Assembly: GCF_900116205.1 (NCBI RefSeq)
Contig: NZ_FOZS01000002.1
Location: 124,001-188,000 of the forward strand
Length of the DNA stretch: 64,000 bases
Origin: Halostagnicola kamekurae
Lineage (GTDB): Archaea > Halobacteriota > Halobacteria > Halobacteriales > Natrialbaceae
Direction: 5' to 3'
A program made the translations under genes and the position numbers. The notes beneath the pieces were generated by a model. It was not told the origin of the DNA and did no database searches. It saw only the letters and a list, made by a program, of their open reading frames with translations. This document shows positions 52,720 through 62,653 of the stretch, piece by piece (the stretch's first letter is position 1; every line of letters begins with the position of its first letter).

Positions 52720-53463
52720 ATGGCACAGTCCGTCCTGTTAACGGGGGCGTCCGGGCGTGTCGGACAGGCAGTCCTGGGCGACCTCGCCGACGCGTACGAG
52801 TGGCGCTTGCTCGATCGCGACCCGCCGACCGAGGATCTCCCGGGGGAGTTCGTCGTCGCCGACATCACCGACGACGAGGCGGTCCGCGAGGCGATGGACG
52901 GGATCGACGTCGTCGTCCACCTGGCCGGCGACCCACGTCCCGAGGCACCCTGGAACAGCGTCCTGACGAACAACATCGATGGAGCGCGAACGGTGTACGA
53001 AGCCGCCGTCGAGACCGGCGTCGAGAAGGTCGTCTTCGCCTCGTCGAACCACGCCGTCGGGGCCTACGAAACCGACGAGCGCACGCCCGATATGTACCGA
53101 TCGAACGACGAATTCCTCCTCGACGGGACGGAACTGCCCCGCCCGACGAACCTCTACGGCGTCTCGAAAGCGACCGGCGAAATCCTCGGCCGGTACTATC
53201 ACGACGAACACGACCTCTCGGTCGTCTCGGTTCGGATCGGCAACCTCACGAAAGACCACCCACCGATCGACTACGAGCGCGGGCAGGCGATGTGGCTTTC
53301 CTACCGCGACTGTGCACACCTCTTCGATCGGTGCATCCAGGCTGACTACGGCTACGAGATCGTCTACGGCATCTCCGACAACGACCGAAAGTACTACTCC
53401 CTCGAGCGCGCTCGAGAGGTCCTCGACTACGAACCACAGGACAACTCGGCCGACCACGACTAA
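52720..53463 (+). CDS. azf: NAD-dependent glucose-6-phosphate dehydrogenase-like (Azf)
   Basis: A 247-residue short-chain dehydrogenase-like enzyme starting MAQSVLLTGASGRVGQAV. It has the Rossmann GxSGRVG, the LAGDPRPEAPWNSVLTNNIDGARTVYEAA region, SSNHAVGAYETDERTPDMY, the catalytic YGVSK near 145, and IGNLTKDHPPIDYERGQAMWLSYRDCAHLF. This closely resembles the Haloferax Azf protein, an unusual NAD-using glucose-6-phosphate dehydrogenase. An ATG 12 codons upstream is also possible. It is divergent from mptD. Confidence 0.87.
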   Translation: MAQSVLLTGASGRVGQAVLGDLADAYEWRLLDRDPPTEDLPGEFVVADITDDEAVREAMDGIDVVVHLAGDPRPEAPWNSVLTNNIDGARTVYEAAVETGVEKVVFASSNHAVGAYETDERTPDMYRSNDEFLLDGTELPRPTNLYGVSKATGEILGRYYHDEHDLSVVSVRIGNLTKDHPPIDYERGQAMWLSYRDCAHLFDRCIQADYGYEIVYGISDNDRKYYSLERAREVLDYEPQDNSADHD

Positions 53464-53574
53464 GCGCCCGGACCCAGACGAGTGCGGTCGGAACAGGAGT
53501 CGCGATTCGACGACGAGCCACCGGCAATCGCGCGCGATTTTGGATTTCAGTGCGTCCGATCGACGCGTAGATCT

Positions 53575-53901
53575 ATGTCTCGAGACCGCGAATCCGCGAG
53601 CATGAACGACGACGGCGATGCAACCGACTCGTTCGACCTCACGAATCCCGGTCGCGTCCAGTTCGGCGTCACGCGAGGCGAGTACGACCTCGAGATCGGC
53701 GGTCCCCGCGAGTATCCCGACCGTGCGGATATCAGCGTCAAACCCACCGATGACGGAGCCCTGCTGGTCACGATCGACGCGATGGCCGGCGACCACGCCA
53801 CGGGTCACGCTGACGTCGAACTCACCCTCGAGGACGCGCGGACGCTGCGTGACCTGCTCGCGGAGACGTGTCGGTGGATGGAAGGGGAAACGGACGAGTG
53901 A
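53575..53901 (+). CDS. Small beta-rich acidic protein
   Basis: A 108-residue protein, or 99 residues if the second ATG at 53602 is used (MNDDGDATDSFDL). The sequence FDLTNPGRVQFGVTRGEYDLEIGGPREYPDRADISVKPTDDGALLVTIDAMAGDHATGHADVELTLEDARTLRDLLAETC shows alternating strands and one C-terminal helix. High GC and acidic codons support it as a real gene. The family is not recognised. Confidence 0.65.
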   Translation: MSRDRESASMNDDGDATDSFDLTNPGRVQFGVTRGEYDLEIGGPREYPDRADISVKPTDDGALLVTIDAMAGDHATGHADVELTLEDARTLRDLLAETCRWMEGETDE

Positions 53902-53992
53902 GGCGGGCGATCAAAGTATCGAGTTGCGCTCGACGACTCGAGTGAGAGCGGCCAGCGAGAAACGACCTCGAGCGCCGTGGGGCGAAGCTTCG

Positions 53993-54607
53993 TTAAAACA
54001 GGCCCTCGACGTCGGATTCTCTCGCCGCCCGGCGCTCGACGTGCCCGGAGAGGCGTCGATACACGATCCCGCGGGTCTCGTCCTCGCGAACGAAATCGTA
54101 CAGCAGCGAGACGAACCGGCTGTCGTCCCGACCGGCCTCGAGATCCGATAGCGCGTAGGTCCCCGCCTGCTCGAGGGTCGCCTCGTCGTAGCCCCACTCA
54201 GCGGCGAGGACGGGTGCTGCAGCGGCCAGCCCGGCGGGGTCGAGAGAGTCGAGTTTCGGTACGGACTCCTCGAAGACGAGCTCGATGGGCGATCTTCGCT
54301 CGACGAGTTCCGGATCGGCCGCGAGCGCTTCGAGAAACGTTCGAACGGGCTCGAGCGAAACTCCGCGATACGGTTCAGGGAGCTCCGCCAGATACGAGTT
54401 CGCACTCGTCGCCAGGCCGATGGTCCCTTCCCAGTTCCCGTTCCGGGCGTGATAGACCGCCGCCGTGAACTGGATCAGGCCGTGGAGCAGTCGCTCGTCG
54501 TCGGTGCCGGACTCGAGGTCGAGCCAGCGACTTTCCCAGACGTCGTGTGCCGCATGGACCTCGCCGGCGTTGTAAACGGCCATCCCGGCCCGGAGTACGT
54601 CGCGCAT
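53993..54607 (-). CDS. DUF309-family protein
   Basis: A 204-residue all-helical protein starting MRDVLRAGMAVYNAGEVHAAHDVWESRWLDLES. The FxxGxxHxAHDxWEExW pattern with YNAGEVHAAHDVWE, then RLLHGLIQFTAAVYHARNGNWEG, is characteristic of DUF309, a probable metal-binding fold of unknown activity. The N-terminus begins with the ATG; a long non-homologous extension upstream is dropped. Confidence 0.85.
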   Translation of the reverse strand: MRDVLRAGMAVYNAGEVHAAHDVWESRWLDLESGTDDERLLHGLIQFTAAVYHARNGNWEGTIGLATSANSYLAELPEPYRGVSLEPVRTFLEALAADPELVERRSPIELVFEESVPKLDSLDPAGLAAAAPVLAAEWGYDEATLEQAGTYALSDLEAGRDDSRFVSLLYDFVREDETRGIVYRRLSGHVERRAARESDVEGLF

Positions 54608-55060
54608 TGCGTTCCCTTCTGTCCGGAGGATCCAGAACCCGATAACGGTACTGGACGATATCGGACGCGGCGACGCCGAAGGAACCACCCGTTGGCACAT
54701 CGGATCGGTCGATAATCGATCCGGCCGGTCTCTAACGAAGTGCGAGCGAGAGTAAGACGGCGACGAGAGATCGATGAGGGAGTGCCGGATACGTTCCGCC
54801 TCCGGCGGGGCGGGCAGACAACTGTCGAACGCGGGACGAGTCGACGATCGCGCGCCGTCCCACCGGTTACTCGCCGCCACCGGTCGGGCGGTGTGCGATC
54901 GAAGGCGCGTTTCAGACATTAGTATGAAGCCGTTTCTCGACAGGGTCAACAGTTGATCGCGAACACAGTTCGATAATACACCCCATAATCGGACGCGGAA
55001 GTCGACAATAGATCGATTCGAAGCGGCTACTCGCTCGAATGCTCCCGATCCGGGGTTCCG
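54608..55060. other. Intergenic, no gene seen
   Basis: About 450 GC-rich bases. Several short frames occur on both strands but none has acidic codon bias or motifs. No repeats or tRNA-like parts were found. A short AT-rich stretch near 54965-55015 may hold the promoter of the M29 gene's neighbour or a terminator. Confidence 0.4.
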
Positions 55061-56158
55061 TTACTCGGAAAACTCTTCCTCCCAGCGGAATCGACCGTTT
55101 CGCTGAACGACCTCGCCGTCGATCTCGAGTCTGGAATCCTCGCTGACGTCGGTTATCATGTCGACGTGGACCGCCGATTCATTGCCCGACTCGCCCTCGG
55201 GCAGACAGGCGTCGTAGGCCCGTCCGACCGCGAGGTGGACCGTCTCGCCCATCTTCTCGTCGAAGAGGATGTTGTCTGTGTAGCGGTCGATACCGCGGTT
55301 CATTCCGATCCCGAGTTCGCCGAGTCGGCGAGCGCCCGCGTCGGTCTCGAGAATCTCGCCGACGACGGCTTCCCCCTGTTCGGCGGCGTAATCGACGACT
55401 TCGCCGTCCGAAAACTCGAGGCGAACGTCCCGAACGGTCTCGCCGCGCAGGGTCATCGGAACGTCGAAGGTCACCGTTCCCTCGACTTCCTTAGGGGCCG
55501 TAAACACCTCACCGCTTGGCAGGTTGTGCGAGTCGTAGGCGACCGACGCCGCGCTGTTGACCGCCGTTCGATCGCCGATTCCCATCGTGAGATCGGTCCC
55601 GCTCGAGACGAGTCGAACCTCCTCGCCCTCGTCCAGCAGTTCCTTCAGGGTGCCCATCTCGTCGGCCAGCGACGCCCAGTCGCGACAGATCGCATCGTAG
55701 GCGAACTCCCGGTAGGCCTCGTAGGACATGTTCGCCTGCTGTGCGAGCGACCGCGTGGGATGAACCGTCGACACCCACCGCGTGTCGAATCGCGCCTCGC
55801 GCACCGCCTGCTGTGAGCGCCTGTACGCGCGTCGCGTTTCGCCGGGAACGTCCGCGGTCGCGCTCGTATTTCGGCCGCCGCCGAGCGAGAGGTAGACGTC
55901 CGCGTTCTCGAACAGTGCCAGTTCGTGGCCACCGCCGTCGTCGAACTCGTCGTCGTGCGCCCGAAGATACGCGCGCTCGATCTCGCCCGAACTGTAGGTC
56001 GAACAGAGGTTCGCCCCTCGTTCGCCGAGCTTTTCGGCGACTGCAACCGCCAGCTCGTGGGCGTCCGGGCCGACTGAGACGACGACGTCGTCACCGGCCT
56101 CGACTCGAGCGCTCCAGTCGACTAGCACCGTCGCGTGCTCGCGTACGCGTTCGTCCAT
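55061..56158 (-). CDS. M29-family aminopeptidase (full length)
   Basis: A 365-residue paralogue of the gene at 14703. It starts MDERVREHATVLVDWSARVEAGDDVVVSVG. Landmarks include TDLTMGIGDRTAVNSAASVAYDSHNLPSGEVFTAPKEVEGTVTFDVPM and ELGIGMNRGIDRYTDNILFDEKMGETVHLAVG, then the end AVHVDMITD with His and Asp metal ligands. It should remove N-terminal amino acids with two bound metal ions. The longer N-lobe makes it the more typical family member. Confidence 0.9.
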   Translation of the reverse strand: MDERVREHATVLVDWSARVEAGDDVVVSVGPDAHELAVAVAEKLGERGANLCSTYSSGEIERAYLRAHDDEFDDGGGHELALFENADVYLSLGGGRNTSATADVPGETRRAYRRSQQAVREARFDTRWVSTVHPTRSLAQQANMSYEAYREFAYDAICRDWASLADEMGTLKELLDEGEEVRLVSSGTDLTMGIGDRTAVNSAASVAYDSHNLPSGEVFTAPKEVEGTVTFDVPMTLRGETVRDVRLEFSDGEVVDYAAEQGEAVVGEILETDAGARRLGELGIGMNRGIDRYTDNILFDEKMGETVHLAVGRAYDACLPEGESGNESAVHVDMITDVSEDSRLEIDGEVVQRNGRFRWEEEFSE

Positions 56159-56230
56159 AACTTCGAGTCAGTCGGAAACCACTAAATCGTACGGATCGGT
56201 TCACGCGCTCTCGAGGGGAGACCGCACAGA

Positions 56231-56953
56231 TTACGCAGAAGTCGGTTCCTCGAGCCCGTCATCGCTTCGCGAACGGGCGAGCGCAACGATCGCGTAGACC
56301 ACCGGCGTATCGGCCACGGCGATCGCCAGCTTGAGGAGGTACTGTCCGATCATGAGTCCGATCACGGCCTCGGGCTGGAGCGCGTTCCCGACGCCGAACA
56401 CGAGCGGAGCGATCGCGAACGCGATCGAGACGAAGATCACGGTATCGATCGCCTGACTGCTCGCGGTCGATCCGATATTTCGTAGCCAGAGTCGCTCGCC
56501 GTCGGTGTACTCCCGAATCCAATGGAAAACGATCACGTCCCAGTTTTGGCTCACGAGATACGCGATCAGACTCCCGGCGACGATGTTCGCCGCCGGGCCC
56601 AGAACCGCTGCGAACTCCCCCGCACCGACGGGCGTGGTCGCCGAGGCCGGAGCGGCGATCGTCGACCAGACCAGTGCCAGGACGACGAAGTTCATCGCGA
56701 ACGCGACGTTGACGACGATCTGGGCGGCTTTCCGACCGTAGAGTTCGGCGTAGCAGTCGCTCGCGAGGAACGTAAGCGCATAGGCAAGCGCCGCGCCCGG
56801 GAGCACGAGTTCGGCACCCGCGAGGGGAATCGCAACCGGGAGTTCGAACGCGAGAATCTTCGAGGCCGTCACTTGCGCAGTCGTCAGTGCGGTGACGAAG
56901 AGTCCGATCAACGCCACATGTGCGATCGACGGCGCGGCTCGAGTCGTTGTCAT
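56231..56953 (-). CDS. VUT-family queuosine-precursor-type transporter
   Basis: A 240-residue protein with about six membrane segments. The motif ITAQVTASKILAFELPVAIPLAGAELVLPGAALAYALTFLASDCYAELYGRKAAQ is typical of the VUT (YhhQ) family: conserved TxxKI and DxxxExYG, where the Asp and Glu line the transport path. Bacterial homologues import the queuosine precursor preQ0/preQ1; in archaea, archaeosine or a related purine is possible. It is single and unlinked to modification genes here. Confidence 0.85.
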   Translation of the reverse strand: MTTTRAAPSIAHVALIGLFVTALTTAQVTASKILAFELPVAIPLAGAELVLPGAALAYALTFLASDCYAELYGRKAAQIVVNVAFAMNFVVLALVWSTIAAPASATTPVGAGEFAAVLGPAANIVAGSLIAYLVSQNWDVIVFHWIREYTDGERLWLRNIGSTASSQAIDTVIFVSIAFAIAPLVFGVGNALQPEAVIGLMIGQYLLKLAIAVADTPVVYAIVALARSRSDDGLEEPTSA

Positions 56954-57181
56954 GCTCGTCGGCTATCCAGTCGAGGTACGTAAGCGATACTATTCGAGAC
57001 GCCCGCGAGTATTCGCCAGTTCTTCTCGAGATATTCTATTTTGATGGCCGATTCGAATTCAGTAGATAGATCCATCACACGATTCACTGGCTTTCAGTAC
57101 TGCTTCTATCAGCCGCTCGAGTTCAAATTGCACGGCAAAACCGGAAAGATTATTTTAGATAGGTTAAACTAGAGAAACATT

Positions 57182-58393
57182 ATGGTTGATAGACAGATAT
57201 CAACTCGGCGTCGCTGGTTGACGGCCTGTGTCGGAGCGACGGCGGGAGTCGCGACGCTCGCTGGCTGTGCGAGTGATACCGAGAATGACGGGAGCGAGGC
57301 GGATGGAGGTGAGACGGGCAGCGAGGAAACCGCTAGCGAATACGGGAGTTGGCCGATGGCGCACTACGATGCAGCGAATACCGCTGTTGCTCCGAACAGC
57401 GGACCGGATAGCAAACCTGAGGAGGAGTGGTCTATTAAATTTGAAGGGGAGCCGACAACCCCTGTCGCTTCAAACGGAGTTGCATATGTGGGTGTGAGAG
57501 ATGATTCATACTATGCGGTTGATATTAGTGAGGGGGAGACAATTTGGAACTATCAAACTGGAGAATTTGAAACACCAGCTATTTCTGACACTCAGGTATT
57601 TGTCTCAGGCGAAGGAATTGAAGCTTTAAAGCCGGGAAATGGAGATCAAATTTGGGCTAGTGGTCATGAACCACTATCCAATCTCCGAATTAAACAGGGG
57701 GTGGTATATGGGTCATCAGACAGACACGTATATGGGGTAAATACCGGATCAGGGGAAGAAGTGCAATCTATCGAGGTATCCTCGAGCATCGTTTCTTTTT
57801 CAATAGACAGGAATAGAATATACATAAAAACACAACAAAATAAGAAAAATTACCAGATAGAGTGCTATAGTATGGAATCAGGGAATTTCATGTGGGATTA
57901 TGAGATTCAACAGTCAAATTGGGGCCATGGCGGGCTTAAATTTCCTGTTACAAATGGGAGAGTTATTACACGAGATCAGAAGGCGCTAACTACAATCGAC
58001 GGTGAGACAGGTGAAGGGCGAATAATTAATGAGTTTGAGCTAAATCTCACCGTTTCAGTTTCTGTGGCAGATAGCGTCGTATATTGTCCACTACTAATAA
58101 ATGAACTGCCAGCTGTAGATATGGAATCTGGCGAAAGAATATCAGATTGGGAATGGGATCCTTTAGCAGGAAGAATTAACTGGAGGACTCCTATCGCAGA
58201 TAGTACGCTCTACGTATGGGCATCTAGAGGTGTATCCAGCGGGTTTGTCCTTATTGCAGTCGATTCAAAGACTGGCAATCAAAAGTGGGAGTATGAATCT
58301 CAGTTGACTGGCAACCCTGCTGGTCCAACAATTCTGAAAGATATGGTGTTATTCCCCGATGATTATGGAGATAGGCTTGTGGCAATAAAATAG
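57182..58393 (+). CDS. Tat lipoprotein with PQQ-type beta-propeller
   Basis: A 403-residue protein starting MVDRQISTRRRWLTACVGATAGVATLAGC. The RRR and LAGC motifs predict Tat export and lipid anchoring. An acidic linker is followed by six to seven blades of the PQQ repeat type: WSIKFEGEPTTPVASNGVAYVGVRDDSYYAVDISEGETIWNYQTGE, then repeats with ...GDQIWAS, ...GNFMWDYEI, ...GNQKWEYESQ. The first ~80 codons are GC-rich, the rest distinctly AT-rich, so this gene is mosaic. It may be a BamB-like scaffold or quinoprotein; no catalytic residue is seen. Confidence 0.85.
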   Translation: MVDRQISTRRRWLTACVGATAGVATLAGCASDTENDGSEADGGETGSEETASEYGSWPMAHYDAANTAVAPNSGPDSKPEEEWSIKFEGEPTTPVASNGVAYVGVRDDSYYAVDISEGETIWNYQTGEFETPAISDTQVFVSGEGIEALKPGNGDQIWASGHEPLSNLRIKQGVVYGSSDRHVYGVNTGSGEEVQSIEVSSSIVSFSIDRNRIYIKTQQNKKNYQIECYSMESGNFMWDYEIQQSNWGHGGLKFPVTNGRVITRDQKALTTIDGETGEGRIINEFELNLTVSVSVADSVVYCPLLINELPAVDMESGERISDWEWDPLAGRINWRTPIADSTLYVWASRGVSSGFVLIAVDSKTGNQKWEYESQLTGNPAGPTILKDMVLFPDDYGDRLVAIK

Positions 58394-58445
58394 CCTAAAC
58401 GGTAGTTGTAATAGGCTAGTTTAAGGACAGGTCTTGTTGCTGTAG

Positions 58446-61400
58446 TTAGTTATTATCTCTACAAGCAAGGTCATCCAGTTCTCCTTTTTTAAAATCTGGA
58501 CCAACGTAATTCCAAGTAGAGGAACAAACATCCAATCCATCAGTTCCGGTTACACCCGGATCCGCCACAGATGGAACTGCACCGCTCGCCATCACCCCAC
58601 CGGGCATCATCACGATCACCTCTGTCGAACTATCGAAGTCGATCGGTTCGTTCGAACCGACGGCAATACTGCTTCCATCCTCGAGCGTCAGTTCGATCGG
58701 TCGGTGTTCGCGGATGACCGACAGTCGACCGGTGCCCGAGGCGTCGCCGACTGTCGCGCTCGCTTCGAAGCGCGCGTACTCGCCACGAACGTCGACGTTC
58801 CAACTGTTGAGTTGGGCGAGATAGAACGACGGCGGGGTCGGAATCAGCGGCACGCCGGGCCATCCAACCCGATTGTCGGTGTGGATCGCCAGTGAGGCGT
58901 ATTCGGTTTCGCCATCGACGTCGGTGATCGTGTCGTTTTTCGGTCGAATGGCTGGGTCCCTGTCCTGACTGATATTCTCGGCGGTGAGGTACGTCGGCGA
59001 TCCGGTGACCTCGAACTGCGCATCCTCGAGCACCGGCGAGCCGTCGATTTCGTCCGGTTCGTACGAGACGTCCGCGTTCATCGCGTTCTGTGCGAACGCG
59101 AGGACGTCGTCGAGCGATTCCGTACCGCTTCTGCCAGCGTCGTCGACGTAGTCGCTCGTCTCGTCTACTTGCTCCTCGTAGGAGGTTGCAACGAGGTCGA
59201 GCCAGTAGTAGATCCGATCGAAGTACGCCTTCCGGACCTGTGCGGTGGCTACTTCCGATGGGTTTTCGTAGGTGTCTCCCTCGAATCCGTCGTAAACGAA
59301 GTCGGCCTCGTGCTCGGTTCGAACGTGGTCGATCGCCCGCGATGGCGGCGTCGGCGTTTCGAGGAGTTCCGTCCGTTCGACTTCGAACGGCTCCGCCTCA
59401 AGCGTCTCGAGGAAGTCACGATGGGTGTCTTCGAGATCGGTTCTGAGTTCCTCGAGTAGCTCCGTCGCCGAGTTCGGCTTGAGATCCTCGAGGGTTGCGG
59501 TGTAGGTCGATTCGTCGCTCGTTAGGTCGGTTTCGATATCGTCCTCGAGCGCTCCCATCGATGGGATCTCGTCACCCTCGAGCGATTCGATTTCAGCCGT
59601 GAAATCGTCGGAAACCTGAGCTGGCGACTCCGCCGTCGTCAACTCGGTAATCGCCAGTTCGAAGCCGTTCTCGAAGTTAGTTCGCCAGCTATCGTTTCGA
59701 GACCCTGATTCGTAGTCGCGGTCGAGCGGACGGTCCTCGACCGGGAACTCGTCATGGTCGTAGTACGCTCCCTGCCGATAGAATCCGTACGCGCCGTCGA
59801 TATCGATCTGTGCCGTAAGCGACACCGACCGATCGGTGCTGAAACGTCTGGTCGTCGGCGTCGTGTTCTCCGGATCGTCCGCTTCCCAGATCTGGGTTCG
59901 CTCGAGGTCGAGGTCGGCCGTGACATCGATCTCGTGGAGGGTCCGATCGCTCGAGGTCCCGTTTTCGAACGTTTCGTGGTCGACGCGGACGTTTGAGACG
60001 GCATCGACGACAGTGGAATCCGAAGATTCGGTGTAATTGTCCCGGTCGTCAGGGGACCGGCTGGGAGGGAGACTACCCGAAACGTCTATCGCGTCCGTTT
60101 CGCGCTCGAGGTCGATCTGATAGAGTTCCTCCACGATATCGCGAACGCTCCGATCGTACTCGTCCGAACCGGCGGGGAGGTCGGCGGCGTCGCCGCTCGT
60201 CCTGGGTGAAATGTTTCCGGCGGCCATCTCCGCGCGGGTCTGTTCTTCCATCCATTCGATCATATCCATCTCTTCTTCAGTGGAGTACTCCAGATAGGCT
60301 GCTCGTGAAACGTCGCCGAGCGGGACCTCCTGTGAGCCGTTCATGACGCTCAGTTCGCCGAGTCCACCGCGGATCAACTCCGATAGTGGCGGCACTTCGG
60401 GGAGCGCTCCCGTCGCGGTGTCGCCGAAGGTCCACTCCTGTACCGCGCCGCCGTCACAGAGTTGTGTTTCGATATCGCCGATCGCCGTCTCGTTTTCGAC
60501 TTCGTCTGGGTCGACGCCGAATCCGCTCGTATTTGGATCGACCAGTGAGTTCTCACCATCGTTCTGATTGGATCGCCTCCCGCTCGCGATGTCGTTCCCC
60601 ATTTGGGTCGCCATACAGACGAACCCAGGTCGCATCGTCCTGTCGGCGTACGGATCCTGCGTCCCGAAGACATCGTTCTGGACGTCGAATATCGCGTGGT
60701 TAGCCAAGACCTCCGTATGCTTGACGTCGATCACCTCCTCGAAGTCGTGTTGGTCGGGCGTTCGAGTCGGCTGCGTGCGATCCCAACCCGCCTTGAAATA
60801 CGCGAACGGATACAGACGCGCACCGAGATGTTGTCCGAGTCCATCGACGCTCGAGTCGAGCGATTCGTCGAAGAAGCCGGCGTTCAACTGGCTTTCGTAC
60901 TCGGTCAGCCGGTCGTGCAGTTCGAACACCGGCGTACCGACGCTCACCGTAATCGAGCGCGTTTGCTCGAGCGTCTCGGTTCCGCCGCGAGTCACGCGAA
61001 ACTCGATGCCGTCGATCGTCGCGTTGACTATTCCAGCTGTGGTGTCGTCATCGAACTGCCCGATGTCGAGGGCGACGCGATCGATCGCCCCGTCGGGATC
61101 GATCGATGCTCCGGACCCGGACGCTGTCACGGGCGGTATCGACACGTTCGTTCGGGTGTCCGAACCGACGGTACTACCGGCGTTCGACAGCGTCTCCGTT
61201 GCCTCGAGGTAGACCAGGAGCTTGACGTAGTTTCGGAACCGGGCCTCCCGATCGGGCGCGTCGGCGATCGCATCGACGTCGCTCTCGTTCGCGGAGATGA
61301 CCGGTGCCGTTCCGGCCCGATAGCTCGCCTCGAGGACCGCGCTTCGAAGCTCTCCTTGGGTCGCAGCCAGCGTCCGGTCCATCGCTCGATCGGTCTGTCG

Positions 61401-61550
61401 TTCGAGGACCGGTTCGGATCGGGTTTCGAGCGTCGCGACGATCATCACGCTCGAGACCAGAAGGAGGACGGCGATCAACGAGAAGGGGACCCGACCGCGT
61501 TCGTCGAGGTCGATCGAAACCGTCGAACTGTCGTCTCGATCGGCGGTCAT
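58446..61550 (-). CDS. Large membrane-anchored surface protein (DUF7286-like)
   Basis: A 1034-residue protein starting MTADRDDSSTVSIDLDERGRVPFSLIAVLLLVSSVMIVATL. One N-terminal membrane helix is followed by a huge extracellular part rich in Asp, Glu, Thr and Ser. The type IV pilin-like start (charged residue then hydrophobic helix) links it to its neighbours. Its last ~35 codons are AT-rich and end in CSSTWNYVGPDFKKGELDDLACRDNN, where two cysteines and the changed composition suggest a recombined end. Name from memory of the haloarchaeal DUF7286 family. Its ATG overlaps the previous stop by 4 bases. Confidence 0.65.
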   Translation of the reverse strand: MTADRDDSSTVSIDLDERGRVPFSLIAVLLLVSSVMIVATLETRSEPVLERQTDRAMDRTLAATQGELRSAVLEASYRAGTAPVISANESDVDAIADAPDREARFRNYVKLLVYLEATETLSNAGSTVGSDTRTNVSIPPVTASGSGASIDPDGAIDRVALDIGQFDDDTTAGIVNATIDGIEFRVTRGGTETLEQTRSITVSVGTPVFELHDRLTEYESQLNAGFFDESLDSSVDGLGQHLGARLYPFAYFKAGWDRTQPTRTPDQHDFEEVIDVKHTEVLANHAIFDVQNDVFGTQDPYADRTMRPGFVCMATQMGNDIASGRRSNQNDGENSLVDPNTSGFGVDPDEVENETAIGDIETQLCDGGAVQEWTFGDTATGALPEVPPLSELIRGGLGELSVMNGSQEVPLGDVSRAAYLEYSTEEEMDMIEWMEEQTRAEMAAGNISPRTSGDAADLPAGSDEYDRSVRDIVEELYQIDLERETDAIDVSGSLPPSRSPDDRDNYTESSDSTVVDAVSNVRVDHETFENGTSSDRTLHEIDVTADLDLERTQIWEADDPENTTPTTRRFSTDRSVSLTAQIDIDGAYGFYRQGAYYDHDEFPVEDRPLDRDYESGSRNDSWRTNFENGFELAITELTTAESPAQVSDDFTAEIESLEGDEIPSMGALEDDIETDLTSDESTYTATLEDLKPNSATELLEELRTDLEDTHRDFLETLEAEPFEVERTELLETPTPPSRAIDHVRTEHEADFVYDGFEGDTYENPSEVATAQVRKAYFDRIYYWLDLVATSYEEQVDETSDYVDDAGRSGTESLDDVLAFAQNAMNADVSYEPDEIDGSPVLEDAQFEVTGSPTYLTAENISQDRDPAIRPKNDTITDVDGETEYASLAIHTDNRVGWPGVPLIPTPPSFYLAQLNSWNVDVRGEYARFEASATVGDASGTGRLSVIREHRPIELTLEDGSSIAVGSNEPIDFDSSTEVIVMMPGGVMASGAVPSVADPGVTGTDGLDVCSSTWNYVGPDFKKGELDDLACRDNN

Positions 61551-62653
61551 TGCTCCCACGTTTGAACTGTGACGTCGACTGTCTCCGGCGAAACGATACG
61601 TTCAAAGACTTTCTCGAGCCTGTCGACGACGGTATCGGACGACGATTCGGCCCAGATCCGATCAATTTCCCCGCCGATCGGACCGTTTCGCATGTCGGCT
61701 GCGATCCGAGCGCTCAATCCATCGCCGGAGTCGATCTCCCCGACGAGCGTTTCGTTTGCCGCCGCCGCGTGTGGCGCACGTTCGCCGACGTAATCGTCGA
61801 CGTCGACGCCGACGGAATCCGCCACTTGCCTGTACTCGTAGACCGCGACGGAACGCTCGGTGAGCGAAGACTCGAGGGCGTACTGGGTCTCCTCGAGCGG
61901 GAAATAGCCCTCGACGATCGCTTCGGCGATGACGGTTGCGGCTGCGTCGTACCCGTCGGCACCGTCGTCGTCGGCGAGCGGCGTTCCGATGTCGCTCGTT
62001 TCCTCGCGTTCGAACTCGCGTGCCAGTGTTTCGGGATCGAGAGCGGGAACGTCACTCGAGACCGTCGTACTGACGCTCGAAACGTCGGCGGTCGGAGGCG
62101 GTCGTTGACCCGTCGTCGCTGTTCCGCTGAGCGACGACCCCTCGTAGGGAGTCCACGTTGCGACCGCGTAGACGTTGTCTGCAGTACCACCGTCTGATCC
62201 TTCAGTACCGATGTGCGGCCCTGCAGTGCCGACGTGTGACCCTCGGATCGAGGAGTCGACGGCGTCTTCGTAGACAGCACCGTACGCGAAGAAGTCGCTC
62301 TCGTCGAAGCCGACGTTTGCGAGCGCAGCATCCGCCAGCAGACTGATCGAAGAGCCGTATGTCGTCATTTCGTATAGATCGTCAGAGACCGTCGTATCCC
62401 GGTTTCCCGGCGGATCGAAGGTGTCGCTCCCGATCGTCGAAACACCAGTCTCGTTCGGCTCGGCGAGGTCGTAGACGACGGTGCTCGTCGTCGCGCTCAT
62501 GCTCTCGAGGGCCTGTTCCGGGTGCCCCTCGGGCGGTGACTCGTCGGGGCCGTAGAGAGCCGATCCGAGCACCAGTACGCTCGCGCTGACCACGAGCAAG
62601 GCGAGCGTGATATCCACGACGGTGCTCACGCCGCGGTCAGTCGAACGATACAT
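61547..62653 (-). CDS. Membrane-anchored protein, pilin-cluster type (DUF7284-like)
   Basis: A 368-residue protein starting MYRSTDRGVSTVVDITLALLVVSASVLVLGSAL. RGVSTVVDITLALLVV is a class III signal-like hydrophobic segment, as in haloarchaeal pilins and pilin-cluster proteins. The rest is extracellular, with DDDGADGYDAAATVIAEAIVEGYFP and similar acidic helices. Its start overlaps the previous gene's stop by one base, and its stop overlaps the next start by 4 bases. It is part of a three-gene operon. Role unknown. Confidence 0.65.
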   Translation of the reverse strand: MYRSTDRGVSTVVDITLALLVVSASVLVLGSALYGPDESPPEGHPEQALESMSATTSTVVYDLAEPNETGVSTIGSDTFDPPGNRDTTVSDDLYEMTTYGSSISLLADAALANVGFDESDFFAYGAVYEDAVDSSIRGSHVGTAGPHIGTEGSDGGTADNVYAVATWTPYEGSSLSGTATTGQRPPPTADVSSVSTTVSSDVPALDPETLAREFEREETSDIGTPLADDDGADGYDAAATVIAEAIVEGYFPLEETQYALESSLTERSVAVYEYRQVADSVGVDVDDYVGERAPHAAAANETLVGEIDSGDGLSARIAADMRNGPIGGEIDRIWAESSSDTVVDRLEKVFERIVSPETVDVTVQTWEQ

